64,000 nucleotides of DNA. It comes from JADFDG01 sp965232985. GTDB taxonomy: Bacteria; Pseudomonadota; Gammaproteobacteria; Pseudomonadales; JADFDG01. The translations under genes and the position numbers were made by a program. Positions 50,818-59,903 of the stretch are shown here, one piece after another. The stretch's first letter is position 1. Each line of letters begins with the position of its first letter. The stretch is from assembly GCA_965232985.1 (NCBI GenBank), contig CBDDRC010000039.1, positions 73,658 through 137,657 on the forward strand, given 5' to 3'. The notes under the pieces were generated by a model. The model was not told the DNA's origin. It saw only the letters and a list, made by a program, of their open reading frames with translations, and ran no database searches.

Positions 50818-52071
50818 TCAGGGCACGCGCCGATCAAGCGTGAGCACCACCGGCGCGTTGAGCGGGAGTATCACCCGTACCGCCGCGCTCTCGATGTCGC
50901 CGGATGCAGGCAGAGGGCTGCCCGACAGCGAAATGCGCGCCCGCACTTCCAGCGGGCCGCGCGCCGACAGCGGTGCGCCTGGCAGCATCTGATCGGCATC
51001 ACTGAGCGTGACGTCGACAGGCAGGAGCGGCGCCAGTTTTTTTGCTGCCACCGGCATCGGCGCACCGCCGACAGCGCGCACGACGACAAACAGCGTGGCG
51101 CCGGCAGGTGCAGCACCGATTTCCGGCGCCAGCACAACATGCACAGGAATATTCATGGCTGTACCGCCGGCAGCAAGCGCCTGCTGCCTTTGCACAGCGC
51201 GCGCAATACTCTGCCGCAACAGCCCGGCGCCAGCGGATTGCGGATCAATCTGCGCGAGCAGTTCCTGCCAGCGCTTCGTTGCCGTGACATAGTCGCCGCT
51301 GTCGAACGCCGCCATGCCGTACACCATCAGTACGCCCTGGTAATGCGGTTCACGGGTCAGCACATCGTCAAACAGTGCGCGCACCTCGTCGTCGAGCTGG
51401 CCGCGATTGAGCGCGAGCGCAACGCGCGCCAGCGTCACAGCGATATCAGTGCGCTCAGGCGCGAGACGCCGCGCCGTACGCAGGCTTTCGATGGCCAGCA
51501 CCGGCGCCTCAAGCTCAAGCCAGGTCATGCCAAGGCGATACCAGGCATCGGCGTCTGCGGGCCGCCGCAGCAGTGTTGCCTGGGTCAGCCGCGCGGCATC
51601 AGACAAGGTCAGACCTTGCGCGCTGACCGCGGCACTGGTCAGTGGCTGCGATGATAATGCGGCGACATCCGCGACGCGATCGGACAACCTGAGCCAGTCG
51701 CGCGTGTCGGTATTGAAACCACTGAACAGATAGATCGTGAACGCAAGTACGGGCACCAGCAGCAACAGGACAAACGGCAACAGACGCCCACCAGCGACAG
51801 CCCCGGCCTGGCCTGCACCGCCATTTTCAATACCATTTCCTACATCATCCACCAACATGTGCTGCAGTTCCGCCAGCAGTGCGGCGTGCTGTGCAGCATC
51901 GATGCGGCCCGCCTCCTGCTCGGCCGCAAGCTCGGCCTGCCGTTCGCGGAAAATCGCCACATTGATGCGCGCGCGATCGACATCGGCAGGCAGCGCGCGC
52001 CGAACGGCAAACACCAGCACAACGGCCGCACCCAGCGACAAGGCCAAGGCAAGCGCCAGAAAGAGGATCAT
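50818..52071 (-). CDS. ccmI: Cytochrome c-type biogenesis protein CcmI (TPR)
   Basis: 417 residues. Two membrane helices (residues 1-22 and about 97-115) flank a cytoplasmic loop with the coiled-coil RARINVAIFRERQAELAAEQEAG; a periplasmic TPR region follows (ADAWYRLGMTWLELEAPVLAIESLRTARRLAPERTDIAV). CcmI brings apocytochrome c to the heme ligase CcmFH. It overlaps the ccmH stop (ATGA). Confidence 0.93.
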   Translation of the reverse strand: MILFLALALALSLGAAVVLVFAVRRALPADVDRARINVAIFRERQAELAAEQEAGRIDAAQHAALLAELQHMLVDDVGNGIENGGAGQAGAVAGGRLLPFVLLLLVPVLAFTIYLFSGFNTDTRDWLRLSDRVADVAALSSQPLTSAAVSAQGLTLSDAARLTQATLLRRPADADAWYRLGMTWLELEAPVLAIESLRTARRLAPERTDIAVTLARVALALNRGQLDDEVRALFDDVLTREPHYQGVLMVYGMAAFDSGDYVTATKRWQELLAQIDPQSAGAGLLRQSIARAVQRQQALAAGGTAMNIPVHVVLAPEIGAAPAGATLFVVVRAVGGAPMPVAAKKLAPLLPVDVTLSDADQMLPGAPLSARGPLEVRARISLSGSPLPASGDIESAAVRVILPLNAPVVLTLDRRVP

Positions 52072-52556
52072 CCGCGCGGCTCCTGATCAAAACGATTCAG
52101 GATGTCACGCACCCTGTCGGCATCGGATAGTGCACCTTCACCCGTTGCCGCAGTGGCAGCCGCACGACGACGCAGACGAAAAACCAGCACGCCGCCGGCA
52201 ACCAGCAGCAACAGGAACGGGCCGGTCCACAACAACGCCGTTACCGCATTGAATGCCGGTCGATAGGTGATGAATTCGCCGTAACGTTCTTTGAGATAAG
52301 CAACGATTTGCTCGTCGCTGCGGCCGGCACGCACCAGCTCATAGGTGCGCTTGCGCAGATCCTGGGCGATCGGCGCATTCGAATCGGCCAGCGACTGGTT
52401 TTGACACTTCGGGCAGCGCAACTCCTGGGTCAGCCGGTCGAAACGCGCTTCCTCCTCGGGCGACTCGAAGGGATACAGATCGAAATTCTCGGCCGGCGCC
52501 GCCGCGACAAAAAAAAGCAGCGTGACGAACACGAGGCGGGCCAGCGGGAATCGCAT
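52068..52556 (-). CDS. ccmH: Cytochrome c-type biogenesis protein CcmH
   Basis: 162 residues with a signal peptide or anchor at the N-terminus, the redox motif LRCPKCQNQSLADSN near 45, and a C-terminal membrane helix (LLWTGPFLLLLVAGGVLVF). It reduces apocytochrome cysteines within the heme lyase. Its ATG overlaps the ccmG stop (TGATG). Confidence 0.94.
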   Translation of the reverse strand: MRFPLARLVFVTLLFFVAAAPAENFDLYPFESPEEEARFDRLTQELRCPKCQNQSLADSNAPIAQDLRKRTYELVRAGRSDEQIVAYLKERYGEFITYRPAFNAVTALLWTGPFLLLLVAGGVLVFRLRRRAAATAATGEGALSDADRVRDILNRFDQEPRG

Positions 52557-53134
52557 CAGGGCGCGGCCCCCGAACCCGGAGCTGGCGCCGCGCTCGACGA
52601 CGAAGCCGCAATGCCGACAGCCGGGACGCCCAGCAACGGCGCGATTTCACGGGCGAAGTTTGCCGGCGTGACGACGCCGGTAACGCGGTGCCGGATGCGA
52701 CCCTCGGCGTCGATGACAAATGTTTCCGGCGCGCCATAGACGCCCAGATCAAGCCCCAACTGTCCGTCGGCATCGACAAGCACCTGCCGGTAGGGCGAAC
52801 CTCGTTCGGCGAGAAAAGCACGCGCCGCCTGCATATCGTCCTTGTAGTTCAGACCCACGATAGCAATGCCCTTGCCAGCCAGTTCCAGCAGATAAGGGTG
52901 CTCCTCGTAACAGGCTGGGCACCAGGTGGCCCAAACATTGAGCAGCAACGGGCCATGCAGATCCCGCTCCGACAACACGGCACCGTCGAGGGTTGGCAAG
53001 CGGAATGCCGGCAGCGGCTTGCCAACCAATGCCGTCGGCAGCGCTTCATTATTCTCGCCGAGCCGCGACAAGAACAGTGCAGCCAGCGCCAGAAACACGA
53101 ACAAAGGCAATGCAAACAGCAACGCCCGCTTCAT
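52556..53134 (-). CDS. ccmG: Thiol:disulfide interchange protein CcmG/DsbE
   Basis: 192 residues: N-terminal membrane anchor (LLFALPLFVFLALAALFL), then a thioredoxin fold with the active site WATWCPACYEEHPYL near 70 and the cis-Pro loop YGAPETFVID. It keeps apocytochrome thiols reduced in the periplasm. The C-terminal 20 residues are Ala/Ser-rich and unusual for the family. It follows ccmF by 3 bases. Confidence 0.94.
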   Translation of the reverse strand: MKRALLFALPLFVFLALAALFLSRLGENNEALPTALVGKPLPAFRLPTLDGAVLSERDLHGPLLLNVWATWCPACYEEHPYLLELAGKGIAIVGLNYKDDMQAARAFLAERGSPYRQVLVDADGQLGLDLGVYGAPETFVIDAEGRIRHRVTGVVTPANFAREIAPLLGVPAVGIAASSSSAAPAPGSGAAP

Positions 53135-53137
53135 TAA

Positions 53138-55171
53138 TCAGCTCCTCGCAACAACGGCAGCGGTCGACGCCGCTGACGCCACCCGCGAGGCAAGCCGATA
53201 GCGCCGGTCGAGCACCGCAAACAGGCCGCCAAGCGCCATCAATACCGCACCGCCCCATACCCAGCGCATGAATGGCTTTTGCTGCACACGCAACGACCAG
53301 GCGTCGGTGCCCAGCGGCTCGCCCAGCGACACGTAATGATCGCGCCATATACCGGCATCAATGCCCGCTTCGGTCAACACAGTGCGTTGCACCGTGTAGC
53401 GGCGTTTTTCCGGATACAAGGTGCCGACGAGACGGTCGCCTGCATAAATCTGCACCAGGGCGCGCGTACCGGAGTAATTCGGGCCCGTGACCGGCGCGAG
53501 CCCGACGAGCAGGTAGCGGAAATCGCCCACCGTCACGCTGTCGCCGATTACCACCCGCACATTGCGCGCCTGCTCACCGCCACTGACCAGTGCAATACCG
53601 ATCGCCATCACGGCAATGCCGACATGGGCGAGCCACATGCCGCGATAACTGCGCGACAGTCGACCAAAGCCGGCGAACACGCCAGCGCGCGCGGTGCGCA
53701 GCTTGCGCACCAGATCAAGCCCGTGTGTAACGACGATCGCCAGCGCACAGGCGATTGCCATCATGGCAAGAACATGCCCCGACGGCAGCAACCAGGCACC
53801 CATCAGCAGACCCGCGCCGGCACCGATGGCAGCCGGCGCGCCCTGCTCGCGCAGCAGGGCCGCTGCCGGGTGCGCTTTCCAGCGCGAATGCGCACCGAAA
53901 GCCATCATGACCATCAACAGCATGGCCAATGGCGCGAACAGCGTATTGAAATACGGCGGGCCCACCGAGAGCCGACCCGCACCGAGGGCCTCGGTGAGCA
54001 GTGGAAACAGGGTGCCAAGAAAAACAACCGCCAGTACCGTCATCAGCAGCAGATTGTTGCCAAGCAACAACGTTTCGCGCGAAACCAGTGCGTAATTGCC
54101 TTCGGCTTTCAAGGTGCGGGCGCGCCAGGCGAACACCGCCAGCGCGCCGCCGACCAACAGGGTCAGCAGTGCGAGTACGAACACGCCACGCGTCGGGTCG
54201 CTGGCGAAGGCATGCACGGAGGTGAGCACACCGGAGCGCACAAGAAAAGTGCCCAACAGACTGAGCGCGAACGCAAGAATGGCGAGTAACGCAGTCCAGG
54301 CGCGAAACACCCCGCGTTTCTCGGTGACTGCCAGCGAATGGATGAGGGCCGTGCCGGCGAACCAGGGCATCAGCGAAGCGTTTTCAACCGGATCCCAAAA
54401 CCACCAGCCGCCCCAACCCAGTTCGTAGTAGGCCCACCAACTGCCCAGCGCAATACCGAGTGTGAGAAACACCCACGCCACTGTGGTCCAGGGCCGCGAC
54501 CAGCGGGCCCAGGCGCTGTCGAGCCGGCCTTCCAGCAGGCCGGCGATCGCAAAGGCAAATGCGACCGAAAAACCGACATAACCCATGTACAGCATCGGCG
54601 GATGGACGATCAGGCCGAAATCCTGCAACAGCGGATTGAGATCGTTGCCGTCAACCGGAAAGAACGGCAGCGTGCGCGAAAACGGATTGGAGGTGAACAG
54701 CAGAAACAGCAGGAACCCGGTGGCAATCAGGCCCATCACGCCGAGCACGCGCGCCATCAGCGTGACAGGCAGTGTTTTGCCGGTGAGTGCAACTGCCGCA
54801 CTCCAGCCGCCGAGAATCAGCGCCCACAGCAGCAACGAGCCTTCATGGCCACCCCACGCCGCCGAGATGCGGTATTGCAGTGGCAGCATGGAGTTGGAGT
54901 TCGCCGCCACGTAACCGACGGTGAAGTCGCTGGTGACAAACAGCGCGACGAGGCAGCCGAAAGACAGCGCGAGGAACACAAACTGCAGCAGCGCAGCCGG
55001 TCGTGCGACCGCCATCAACGGCAGGTTATGGCGCGCCGCCCCGGCCAGCGGCAGCAATGCCTGGCATGCCGCAAGAACCAGGGCGATGGCGAGTGCAAAG
55101 TGCCCGATTTCAGCTAGCAAGGCGGCATACTCGACAGGTTGGCAGGCAAGCGGGCAAACATTGGCGCGCAT
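53138..55171 (-). CDS. ccmF: Heme lyase subunit CcmF
   Basis: About 677 residues with some 15 membrane helices. The heme-handling WWD motif GWGGWWFWDPVENAS is near 240, and SAAWGGHEGSLLLW lies before it. Conserved His residues flank these. It ligates heme to apocytochromes with CcmH and CcmI. The start is uncertain; ATG at 55171 gives a 20-residue extension before EIGHFALAIAL, where other CcmF proteins begin. ccmA to ccmE are not in the window. Confidence 0.93.
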   Translation of the reverse strand: MRANVCPLACQPVEYAALLAEIGHFALAIALVLAACQALLPLAGAARHNLPLMAVARPAALLQFVFLALSFGCLVALFVTSDFTVGYVAANSNSMLPLQYRISAAWGGHEGSLLLWALILGGWSAAVALTGKTLPVTLMARVLGVMGLIATGFLLFLLFTSNPFSRTLPFFPVDGNDLNPLLQDFGLIVHPPMLYMGYVGFSVAFAFAIAGLLEGRLDSAWARWSRPWTTVAWVFLTLGIALGSWWAYYELGWGGWWFWDPVENASLMPWFAGTALIHSLAVTEKRGVFRAWTALLAILAFALSLLGTFLVRSGVLTSVHAFASDPTRGVFVLALLTLLVGGALAVFAWRARTLKAEGNYALVSRETLLLGNNLLLMTVLAVVFLGTLFPLLTEALGAGRLSVGPPYFNTLFAPLAMLLMVMMAFGAHSRWKAHPAAALLREQGAPAAIGAGAGLLMGAWLLPSGHVLAMMAIACALAIVVTHGLDLVRKLRTARAGVFAGFGRLSRSYRGMWLAHVGIAVMAIGIALVSGGEQARNVRVVIGDSVTVGDFRYLLVGLAPVTGPNYSGTRALVQIYAGDRLVGTLYPEKRRYTVQRTVLTEAGIDAGIWRDHYVSLGEPLGTDAWSLRVQQKPFMRWVWGGAVLMALGGLFAVLDRRYRLASRVASAASTAAVVARS

Positions 55172-55243
55172 GATACGACTGCCACTTAACATTTGCTAAC
55201 GCTTGCTCGCAGCTCCCGATCACGATGCCGGAACGCCCTTTGC

Positions 55244-55249
55244 TAGAAT
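55244..55249 (+). promoter_or_regulatory. Possible extended -10 of the fabA promoter
   Basis: TGC-TAGAAT is a good extended -10 element 123 bases before the fabA start; no clear -35 is seen. No FabR or DesT-like operator was recognised in the 200-base ccmF-fabA interval. Confidence 0.3.
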
Positions 55250-55371
55250 TCGTCGTATCGTCGAAAATCACGCAGTGCCTGTTGCGGTCGGCCCTGCACC
55301 GCGGTTCGTCCCATCAAGCTCCTGCCCCGCCCACCCGAATTCGCCACTTCTGCACGGGATACCCACCGCAC

Positions 55372-55887
55372 ATGGATCGCAAGAACAGCTTCACCCGCGA
55401 GGAACTGCTGAGCTGCAGTCACGGCACAATGTTCGGCCCGGGCAATGCCCGTCTGCCCCTGCCACCCATGCTGATGGCCGACCGCATCACCCATATCAGC
55501 AACACCGGCGGCAAGTACGACAAGGGTGAACTCATCGCCGAATTCGATATCCACCCCGAGCTGTGGTTTTTCAAGTGTCACTTCGAATCCGATCCGGTGA
55601 TGCCCGGCTGCCTGGGCATCGATGCGTTATGGCAACTGGTCGGCTTCCATCTCGGCTGGCTGGGCAGCCCCGGTCGCGGCCGCGCGCTTGGCGCCGGCGA
55701 AATCAAGTTTTCCGGGCAGGTATTGCCGAGCGCAAAAACCGTCACCTATCACCTGCACCTGAGTCGCGTGATCCAGCGCAAGCTGGTGATGGGCGTTGCC
55801 GATGGCTCGGTTTGGGTCGATGGTCGCGAGATCTATACCGCTACTGATCTCAAAGTGGGCCTGTTCACCGCCACCGACGGTTTCTGA
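55372..55887 (+). CDS. fabA: 3-hydroxydecanoyl-ACP dehydratase/isomerase
   Basis: 171 residues, the family length. The catalytic FKCHFESDPVMPGCLGIDALWQLVGF carries the active His (near 71) and Asp (near 85). It dehydrates 3-hydroxydecanoyl-ACP and isomerises the trans-2 to the cis-3 product, starting unsaturated fatty acid synthesis. ATG at 55372 gives MDRKNSFTREELLSCS, as in other FabA. An upstream open frame is out of keeping with the family. fabB follows at 42 bases. Confidence 0.97.
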   Translation: MDRKNSFTREELLSCSHGTMFGPGNARLPLPPMLMADRITHISNTGGKYDKGELIAEFDIHPELWFFKCHFESDPVMPGCLGIDALWQLVGFHLGWLGSPGRGRALGAGEIKFSGQVLPSAKTVTYHLHLSRVIQRKLVMGVADGSVWVDGREIYTATDLKVGLFTATDGF

Positions 55888-55928
55888 CTGTTTTTCCAAC
55901 ACCCGAATTTTTTGCGGAGTCATGCTGT

Positions 55929-57146
55929 ATGCGTCGTGTCGTCATCACCGGTATGGGTATTGTGTGCAGCCTCGGCAACAACAAGGCCGAGGTTCTCGCC
56001 GCATTACGGGCAGGGAAAAGCGGCATCCGCTTCAAGGAACAGTACAAAGAAATGGGCATGCGTTCGCAGGTCGCCGGCCAGGTACTGAACCTCGATCAGG
56101 ACGCGCTGATCGATCGCAAGCAAAAACGCTTTATGGGCGATGCCGCCGCGTTTGCCTACATTGCGATGAAAGAAGCGATCGACCAGGCCGGGCTGACACC
56201 GGATCTGATGTCAAATAACCGCACCGGTCTGATCGCCGGTTCCGGCGGTGCATCAAGCCAGAATCAGGTGGAAGCCGCTGATATCCTGCGTCAGAAAGGT
56301 ATCCGTCGCGTCGGCCCCTATATGGTGCCGCGCACCATGTCGAGCACGGTCTCCGCCTGCCTTGCCACCTCATACCAGATTCGCGGCATCAATTACTCCA
56401 TCTCCTCGGCTTGCGCCACCAGCGCGCACTGCATCGGTAATGCCATGGAGATGATCCAGCTCGGCAAGCAGGACATCGTTTTCGCCGGCGGTGGCGAAGA
56501 AGAACACTGGACACTGTCCTGCCTGTTCGACGCGATGGGTGCCCTCTCCGCCGGTTACAACGAGACGCCGGAAAAAGCCTCGCGCGCCTATGACGCCAAC
56601 CGCGACGGCTTCGTCATCGCCAGCGGCGGCGGCATGCTGGTGGTCGAGGAATACGAGCACGCCAAAAAACGCGGCGCCAACATCCTTGCCGAACTGGTCG
56701 GCTATGGTGCCACCAGCGATGGCGCCGACATGGTCGCGCCCAGCGGTGAAGGCGCGAAGCGCTGCATGCAGATGGCCATGGCCACCGTCGACACCCCGAT
56801 CGACTACATCAATGCACATGGCACTTCAACGCCCGTGGGTGATGTGGCCGAACTCGGGGCGATGCGCGAGGCCTTTGCCGGCAAAAAAATTCCGCCGATC
56901 AGCTCGACGAAATCACTCTCCGGTCATTCGCTTGGTGCTGCCGGCGTACACGAAGCGATCTATTCTCTGTTGATGCTGCAGAACGACTTTATCGCTGCGT
57001 CCGCAAACGTCGAGACGCTGGACCCGCAGGCCGAAGGCATGCCGATCGTGACAACGCGCCGCGATGGCGTGAAGCTCAACACAGTAATGTCGAACAGCTT
57101 CGGATTTGGCGGCACCAATGCCACGCTGGTATTTCGCCGGGTTTAA
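55929..57146 (+). CDS. fabB: 3-oxoacyl-ACP synthase I
   Basis: 405 residues. Starts RRVVITGMGIVCSLGNN. The nucleophile is in SISSACATSAHCIGNAME (Cys near 163), then His in NAHGTSTPVGDVAE and in KSLSGHSLGAAGVHE. It elongates the cis-3-decenoyl-ACP made by FabA. GGAG lies 9 bases before the ATG. fabA and fabB probably form one operon. Confidence 0.97.
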   Translation: MRRVVITGMGIVCSLGNNKAEVLAALRAGKSGIRFKEQYKEMGMRSQVAGQVLNLDQDALIDRKQKRFMGDAAAFAYIAMKEAIDQAGLTPDLMSNNRTGLIAGSGGASSQNQVEAADILRQKGIRRVGPYMVPRTMSSTVSACLATSYQIRGINYSISSACATSAHCIGNAMEMIQLGKQDIVFAGGGEEEHWTLSCLFDAMGALSAGYNETPEKASRAYDANRDGFVIASGGGMLVVEEYEHAKKRGANILAELVGYGATSDGADMVAPSGEGAKRCMQMAMATVDTPIDYINAHGTSTPVGDVAELGAMREAFAGKKIPPISSTKSLSGHSLGAAGVHEAIYSLLMLQNDFIAASANVETLDPQAEGMPIVTTRRDGVKLNTVMSNSFGFGGTNATLVFRRV

Positions 57147-57161
57147 GCCAAAAACCGGCGC

Positions 57162-57187
57162 AAAAAAAAGCCCGCCATACGGCGGGC
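57162..57187 (-). terminator. Terminator of the first porin gene
   Basis: A GCCCGCC/GGCGGGC stem with a four-base loop is followed on the minus strand by eight T. It lies 115 bases after the porin stop and just past the convergent fabB stop; on the plus strand it has no T-run. A further hairpin with arms ACGAAGAG and CTCTTCGT lies at 57254-57285. Confidence 0.8.
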
Positions 57188-57202
57188 CAAGCTGCTTGCA
57201 CT

Positions 57203-57232
57203 GAACACAGTTACGGAGAACACAATTACGGA
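57203..57232. repeat. 15-bp tandem duplication in porin 3' region
   Basis: GAACACAGTTACGGA is followed directly by GAACACAATTACGGA, one mismatch. It sits between fabB and the porin gene end. Confidence 0.75.
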
Positions 57233-57301
57233 ATTCCCTAGCGTATCCGCCGGACGAAGAGAGCGGCTCACGCTGCCCTCTTCGTTGATTGCGTGTATCG
57301 A

Positions 57302-58408
57302 TTAAAACCTCTGTTCCATACCAAACGAAATCACTTCGTACTCGTCTTCGGTCGTGGCAACACCGTCATCCGCGTCAACATTGCTGAAGAAAGCAAACAG
57401 CGTGGTTGCCTTGCCCAGCGCGTAGTCAACGCCCAGGCTCATCTGCGTTACCTCGGTGTCGGTGCCGGCCGCGCCGTCATCACCTTCGGTAGTGCCGTAC
57501 TGGGCCTTCAGCGTGAGACTGTCCATGGTGTAAGCACCGCTGAGCAGCATGGAGGTGTCTTCGTCAGTGTTGCCACCGACGTCAAACGCTTCCTCAGCGA
57601 TTTGGTACAAGAAACCGACCGCGAACGCATCACCCTTGTAACCGGCCACCAGACGGGTCGCGTCGAGCCAGTTGCCCTTGGACAGCTCGGCGCCTTTGCT
57701 GCTGCCGTTCTTGACCATCATGTCCATCGCGGCAGCGAGATACAGGCTCTTGCCTTCCCACATCAGCGCCACCGAGGTGGAATCGGCGATGCCATCCAGC
57801 GTGGCCGCAGCCGGAGCCGCCGGATCCGGATCGTCCTGGTTCTCGCCCGGGGCAACGGCAACATGAACGGTCAGCGCCTCGGCAATTTTCGGCGACGTGT
57901 AGTAGACCAGGTTGGTCTGGCGAGTTTCACCGGCAATATGGGTGCCCATGTCGGCGGCGGTGTCGTTGAACTGGTCGACCTTGCCCTGCGCTTTCTTGAA
58001 CGGAGTGTCCATCACACCGACACGCACGTTGCCGAAACCACCCTTAAGGCCGGCAAAAGTATCGCGCTGGCTGAACGGGCCGCCTTCACCGTCGACGGTC
58101 ACGCCCACTTCGATCTGATAGATGCCTTTAACGCCATCAACGCCCGTTTCAGCATCGCCCTTCACACCGAGCCGCGAGTTGTTGTTGCGCACGACCCAGC
58201 CTTCGTCGCTCTTATCGGTCGGGGCCGTGGTCGCAGGCGCAACCGGAGCCAGATCGTCAAGGTCGCCGTCAAGGCGGTTGCCGCCGCCGTCACTCACGCT
58301 CTCAAGCGATACGTTGATTTTGCCGTACAGCGTCGGGCCGTCGGCCTGGGCAACCAGCGGCATGGCGGCAGCAGCGCCGATAGCCAGAGCAAGCAGTTTC
58401 TTGTTCAT
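57302..58408 (-). CDS. General porin (Gram-negative porin family), copy 1
   Basis: 368 residues. Signal peptide MNKKLLALAIGAAAAMPLVAQA, then DGPTLYGKINVSLE, the usual beginning of a 16-strand porin. An NSRLGVKG motif and the PTLYG start are family marks, and it ends in Phe (EQRF). The mature sequence is acidic. The ATG at 58408 has GGGAG 8 bases upstream and gives the same MNKKLLALAIGAA start as its neighbour at 58641-59630. It forms water-filled trimeric pores in the outer membrane; specificity is unknown. Confidence 0.92.
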   Translation of the reverse strand: MNKKLLALAIGAAAAMPLVAQADGPTLYGKINVSLESVSDGGGNRLDGDLDDLAPVAPATTAPTDKSDEGWVVRNNNSRLGVKGDAETGVDGVKGIYQIEVGVTVDGEGGPFSQRDTFAGLKGGFGNVRVGVMDTPFKKAQGKVDQFNDTAADMGTHIAGETRQTNLVYYTSPKIAEALTVHVAVAPGENQDDPDPAAPAAATLDGIADSTSVALMWEGKSLYLAAAMDMMVKNGSSKGAELSKGNWLDATRLVAGYKGDAFAVGFLYQIAEEAFDVGGNTDEDTSMLLSGAYTMDSLTLKAQYGTTEGDDGAAGTDTEVTQMSLGVDYALGKATTLFAFFSNVDADDGVATTEDEYEVISFGMEQRF

Positions 58409-58503
58409 TCGCATATCTCCCGAAAGGTCATCAGTGTGGGTGTCGCGTGCCGTGTGGCAGCAGACAGCACGCGCAGTGCCGAGCGGGAGTATCGGAAGTC
58501 AAT

Positions 58504-58532
58504 GTGACAGGATTGTGTTGTCTACATGTCAC
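58504..58532. promoter_or_regulatory. Inverted repeat upstream of porin copy 1
   Basis: GTGACA and TGTCAC are separated by 17 bases, about 95 to 125 bases before the porin start. It could be an operator. The sequence alone does not show which factor, if any, binds. Confidence 0.3.
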
Positions 58533-58586
58533 TTTCATGACGGGTGGATTGAAGTGCGGTGGCTGTATGTATTAAGGAAGCGTAAT

Positions 58587-58614
58587 AAAAAAGGGCGGCT
58601 TGCGCCGCCCTTTT
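58587..58614 (-). terminator. Terminator of the second porin gene
   Basis: GGGCGGC-TTGC-GCCGCCC extended by A-T pairs, followed on the minus strand by six T and ATTA. It lies 27 bases after the stop of the porin at 58641-59630. It is nearly symmetric, so it could work on both strands. Confidence 0.88.
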
Positions 58615-58640
58615 CCAGGACTGATTCCGGAAGACCGGGA

Positions 58641-59630
58641 TCAGAAGCGCTGCGCGAGGCCGAAGCCCAGCACGGTGAGTTCATTGCTGGCGTCATCTTC
58701 CGCAGTGAGGTACATCGCGTTCAAAGTAGTTGCCTTGCCAACAGCATAGTCAGCACCGATGGCCAGAGCAGTTACCGTGTTGCTGGAACCGTCACCCTCG
58801 GTCTGGCCGTACTGGGCCTTGAACTGCCAGTCACCCGTCTTGTACGCGCCGCTCAACACCATAGAGGTGTCTTCGGCATTGGTGGCCGGCGTATCAGCGC
58901 CTTCGGCGCTCTGGAACAGAAAACCAACTTCGAAGCTGTCGGTCGAGTACGCAGCAACGGCACGCAGGATGTCGTTGTAGTTGTCGGGGGAGAGGGACAG
59001 ATCGACACCGTCGCCAGTGTTCGGAGTTTCCTGATCCATGGCCAGCGCCAGGTACAGGCCTTCGTTCTCGTACACGACCGAGGCGGATACCGCATCACCA
59101 ATGCCGTCACCCGGGGCGCCATCAGCAAGCGTCGCACCTTCTGATTGCCACAACGCAACGTTGATCGTTACGACGTCGGCAATTTTCGGCGTTGAGTAGG
59201 CGACGATGTTCGGGGCGCGCAGTTCGCCGCCAACGTAGAGATCTATGTCCGCCGTGGTGTCGTTGAACTGGTCAACTGCGCCCTGGGCCGACCTGAGTGG
59301 GGTATCGATATTGCCGAGAAGGACGGTACCGAAGTCGCCTTTCAGGCCGGCGTAGATGTTGCGGCCGGTAAACGGCGAGGCGCCATCATCTGCATCAACG
59401 CCGAACTCTGCCAGATAGATACCCTGCAGCCCACTAACGCCGGTATCGGCACTCCCTTTCACACCAATACGGGACTTGTTGTTCTCGACAACCCACATAT
59501 CGGCGGCGCCGTTATCCTGGTTTTCCAGCGACAGGTCGATCTTGCCGTACAGCGTCGGACCTTCCGCGAGAGCGGCAACCGGCATCGCGATAGCAGCGCC
59601 AATAGCCAGAGCAAGCAGCTTCTTGTTCAT
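58641..59630 (-). CDS. General porin (Gram-negative porin family), copy 2
   Basis: 329 residues. Signal peptide MNKKLLALAIGAAIAMPVAALA, mature start EGPTLYGKIDLSLE, NKSRIGVKG, and terminal QRF. AAGGAG precedes the ATG. The first 40 residues are almost the same as in the porin at 57302-58408, while the loops differ and this one is shorter. Each gene has its own terminator, so they are separately expressed, and a duplication followed by loop divergence is likely. Confidence 0.92.
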   Translation of the reverse strand: MNKKLLALAIGAAIAMPVAALAEGPTLYGKIDLSLENQDNGAADMWVVENNKSRIGVKGSADTGVSGLQGIYLAEFGVDADDGASPFTGRNIYAGLKGDFGTVLLGNIDTPLRSAQGAVDQFNDTTADIDLYVGGELRAPNIVAYSTPKIADVVTINVALWQSEGATLADGAPGDGIGDAVSASVVYENEGLYLALAMDQETPNTGDGVDLSLSPDNYNDILRAVAAYSTDSFEVGFLFQSAEGADTPATNAEDTSMVLSGAYKTGDWQFKAQYGQTEGDGSSNTVTALAIGADYAVGKATTLNAMYLTAEDDASNELTVLGFGLAQRF

Positions 59631-59728
59631 GCAGACATCTCCTTGATCAAGTTAGGTGGCGAGAATGCCGGTGATTGGTACCCACAGTGCCGGGGTGAAT
59701 ACCAGTTCCATGACACGCTCGCGGCAGT

Positions 59729-59752
59729 CATATGTCCGGTTGGTGACATATG
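59729..59752. promoter_or_regulatory. Perfect 8-bp inverted repeat upstream of porin copy 2
   Basis: CATATGTC-N8-GACATATG lies about 100 to 122 bases before the porin start, in the only non-coding stretch between porin and moeA. It is a good operator candidate. No factor is named. Apart from the moeA terminator I see nothing else in 59631-59903. Confidence 0.4.
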
Positions 59753-59841
59753 CCCCGACCGGAAGATAGACGAATTCAACGCGCTTTGCACCATCCAAAG
59801 GCGTCGCGAGCTTGATGACCGTCAATGGTGCAAAGAGCAAT

Positions 59842-59861
59842 AAAAAGCGGGCGAAACCCGC
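59842..59861 (-). terminator. Terminator after moeA
   Basis: GCGGG-TTTCG-CCCGC followed by TTTTTA on the minus strand, 43 bases after the moeA stop. Confidence 0.75.
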
Positions 59862-59903
59862 CCTGTGGGTAACTCAGCAAAAAGGGTTATAACGGCAAGC
59901 GGC

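Noticed and set aside
57293..58507. A 404-codon plus-strand open frame opposite the first porin
   Set aside because: The minus-strand porin has signal peptide, ribosome-binding site and terminal Phe; the opposite frame has none of these marks.
59643..59843. Two overlapping short open frames on opposite strands between porin and moeA
   Set aside because: Both begin at TTG without a fitting ribosome-binding site, and one starts inside the moeA terminator. The interval is better read as the porin promoter region.
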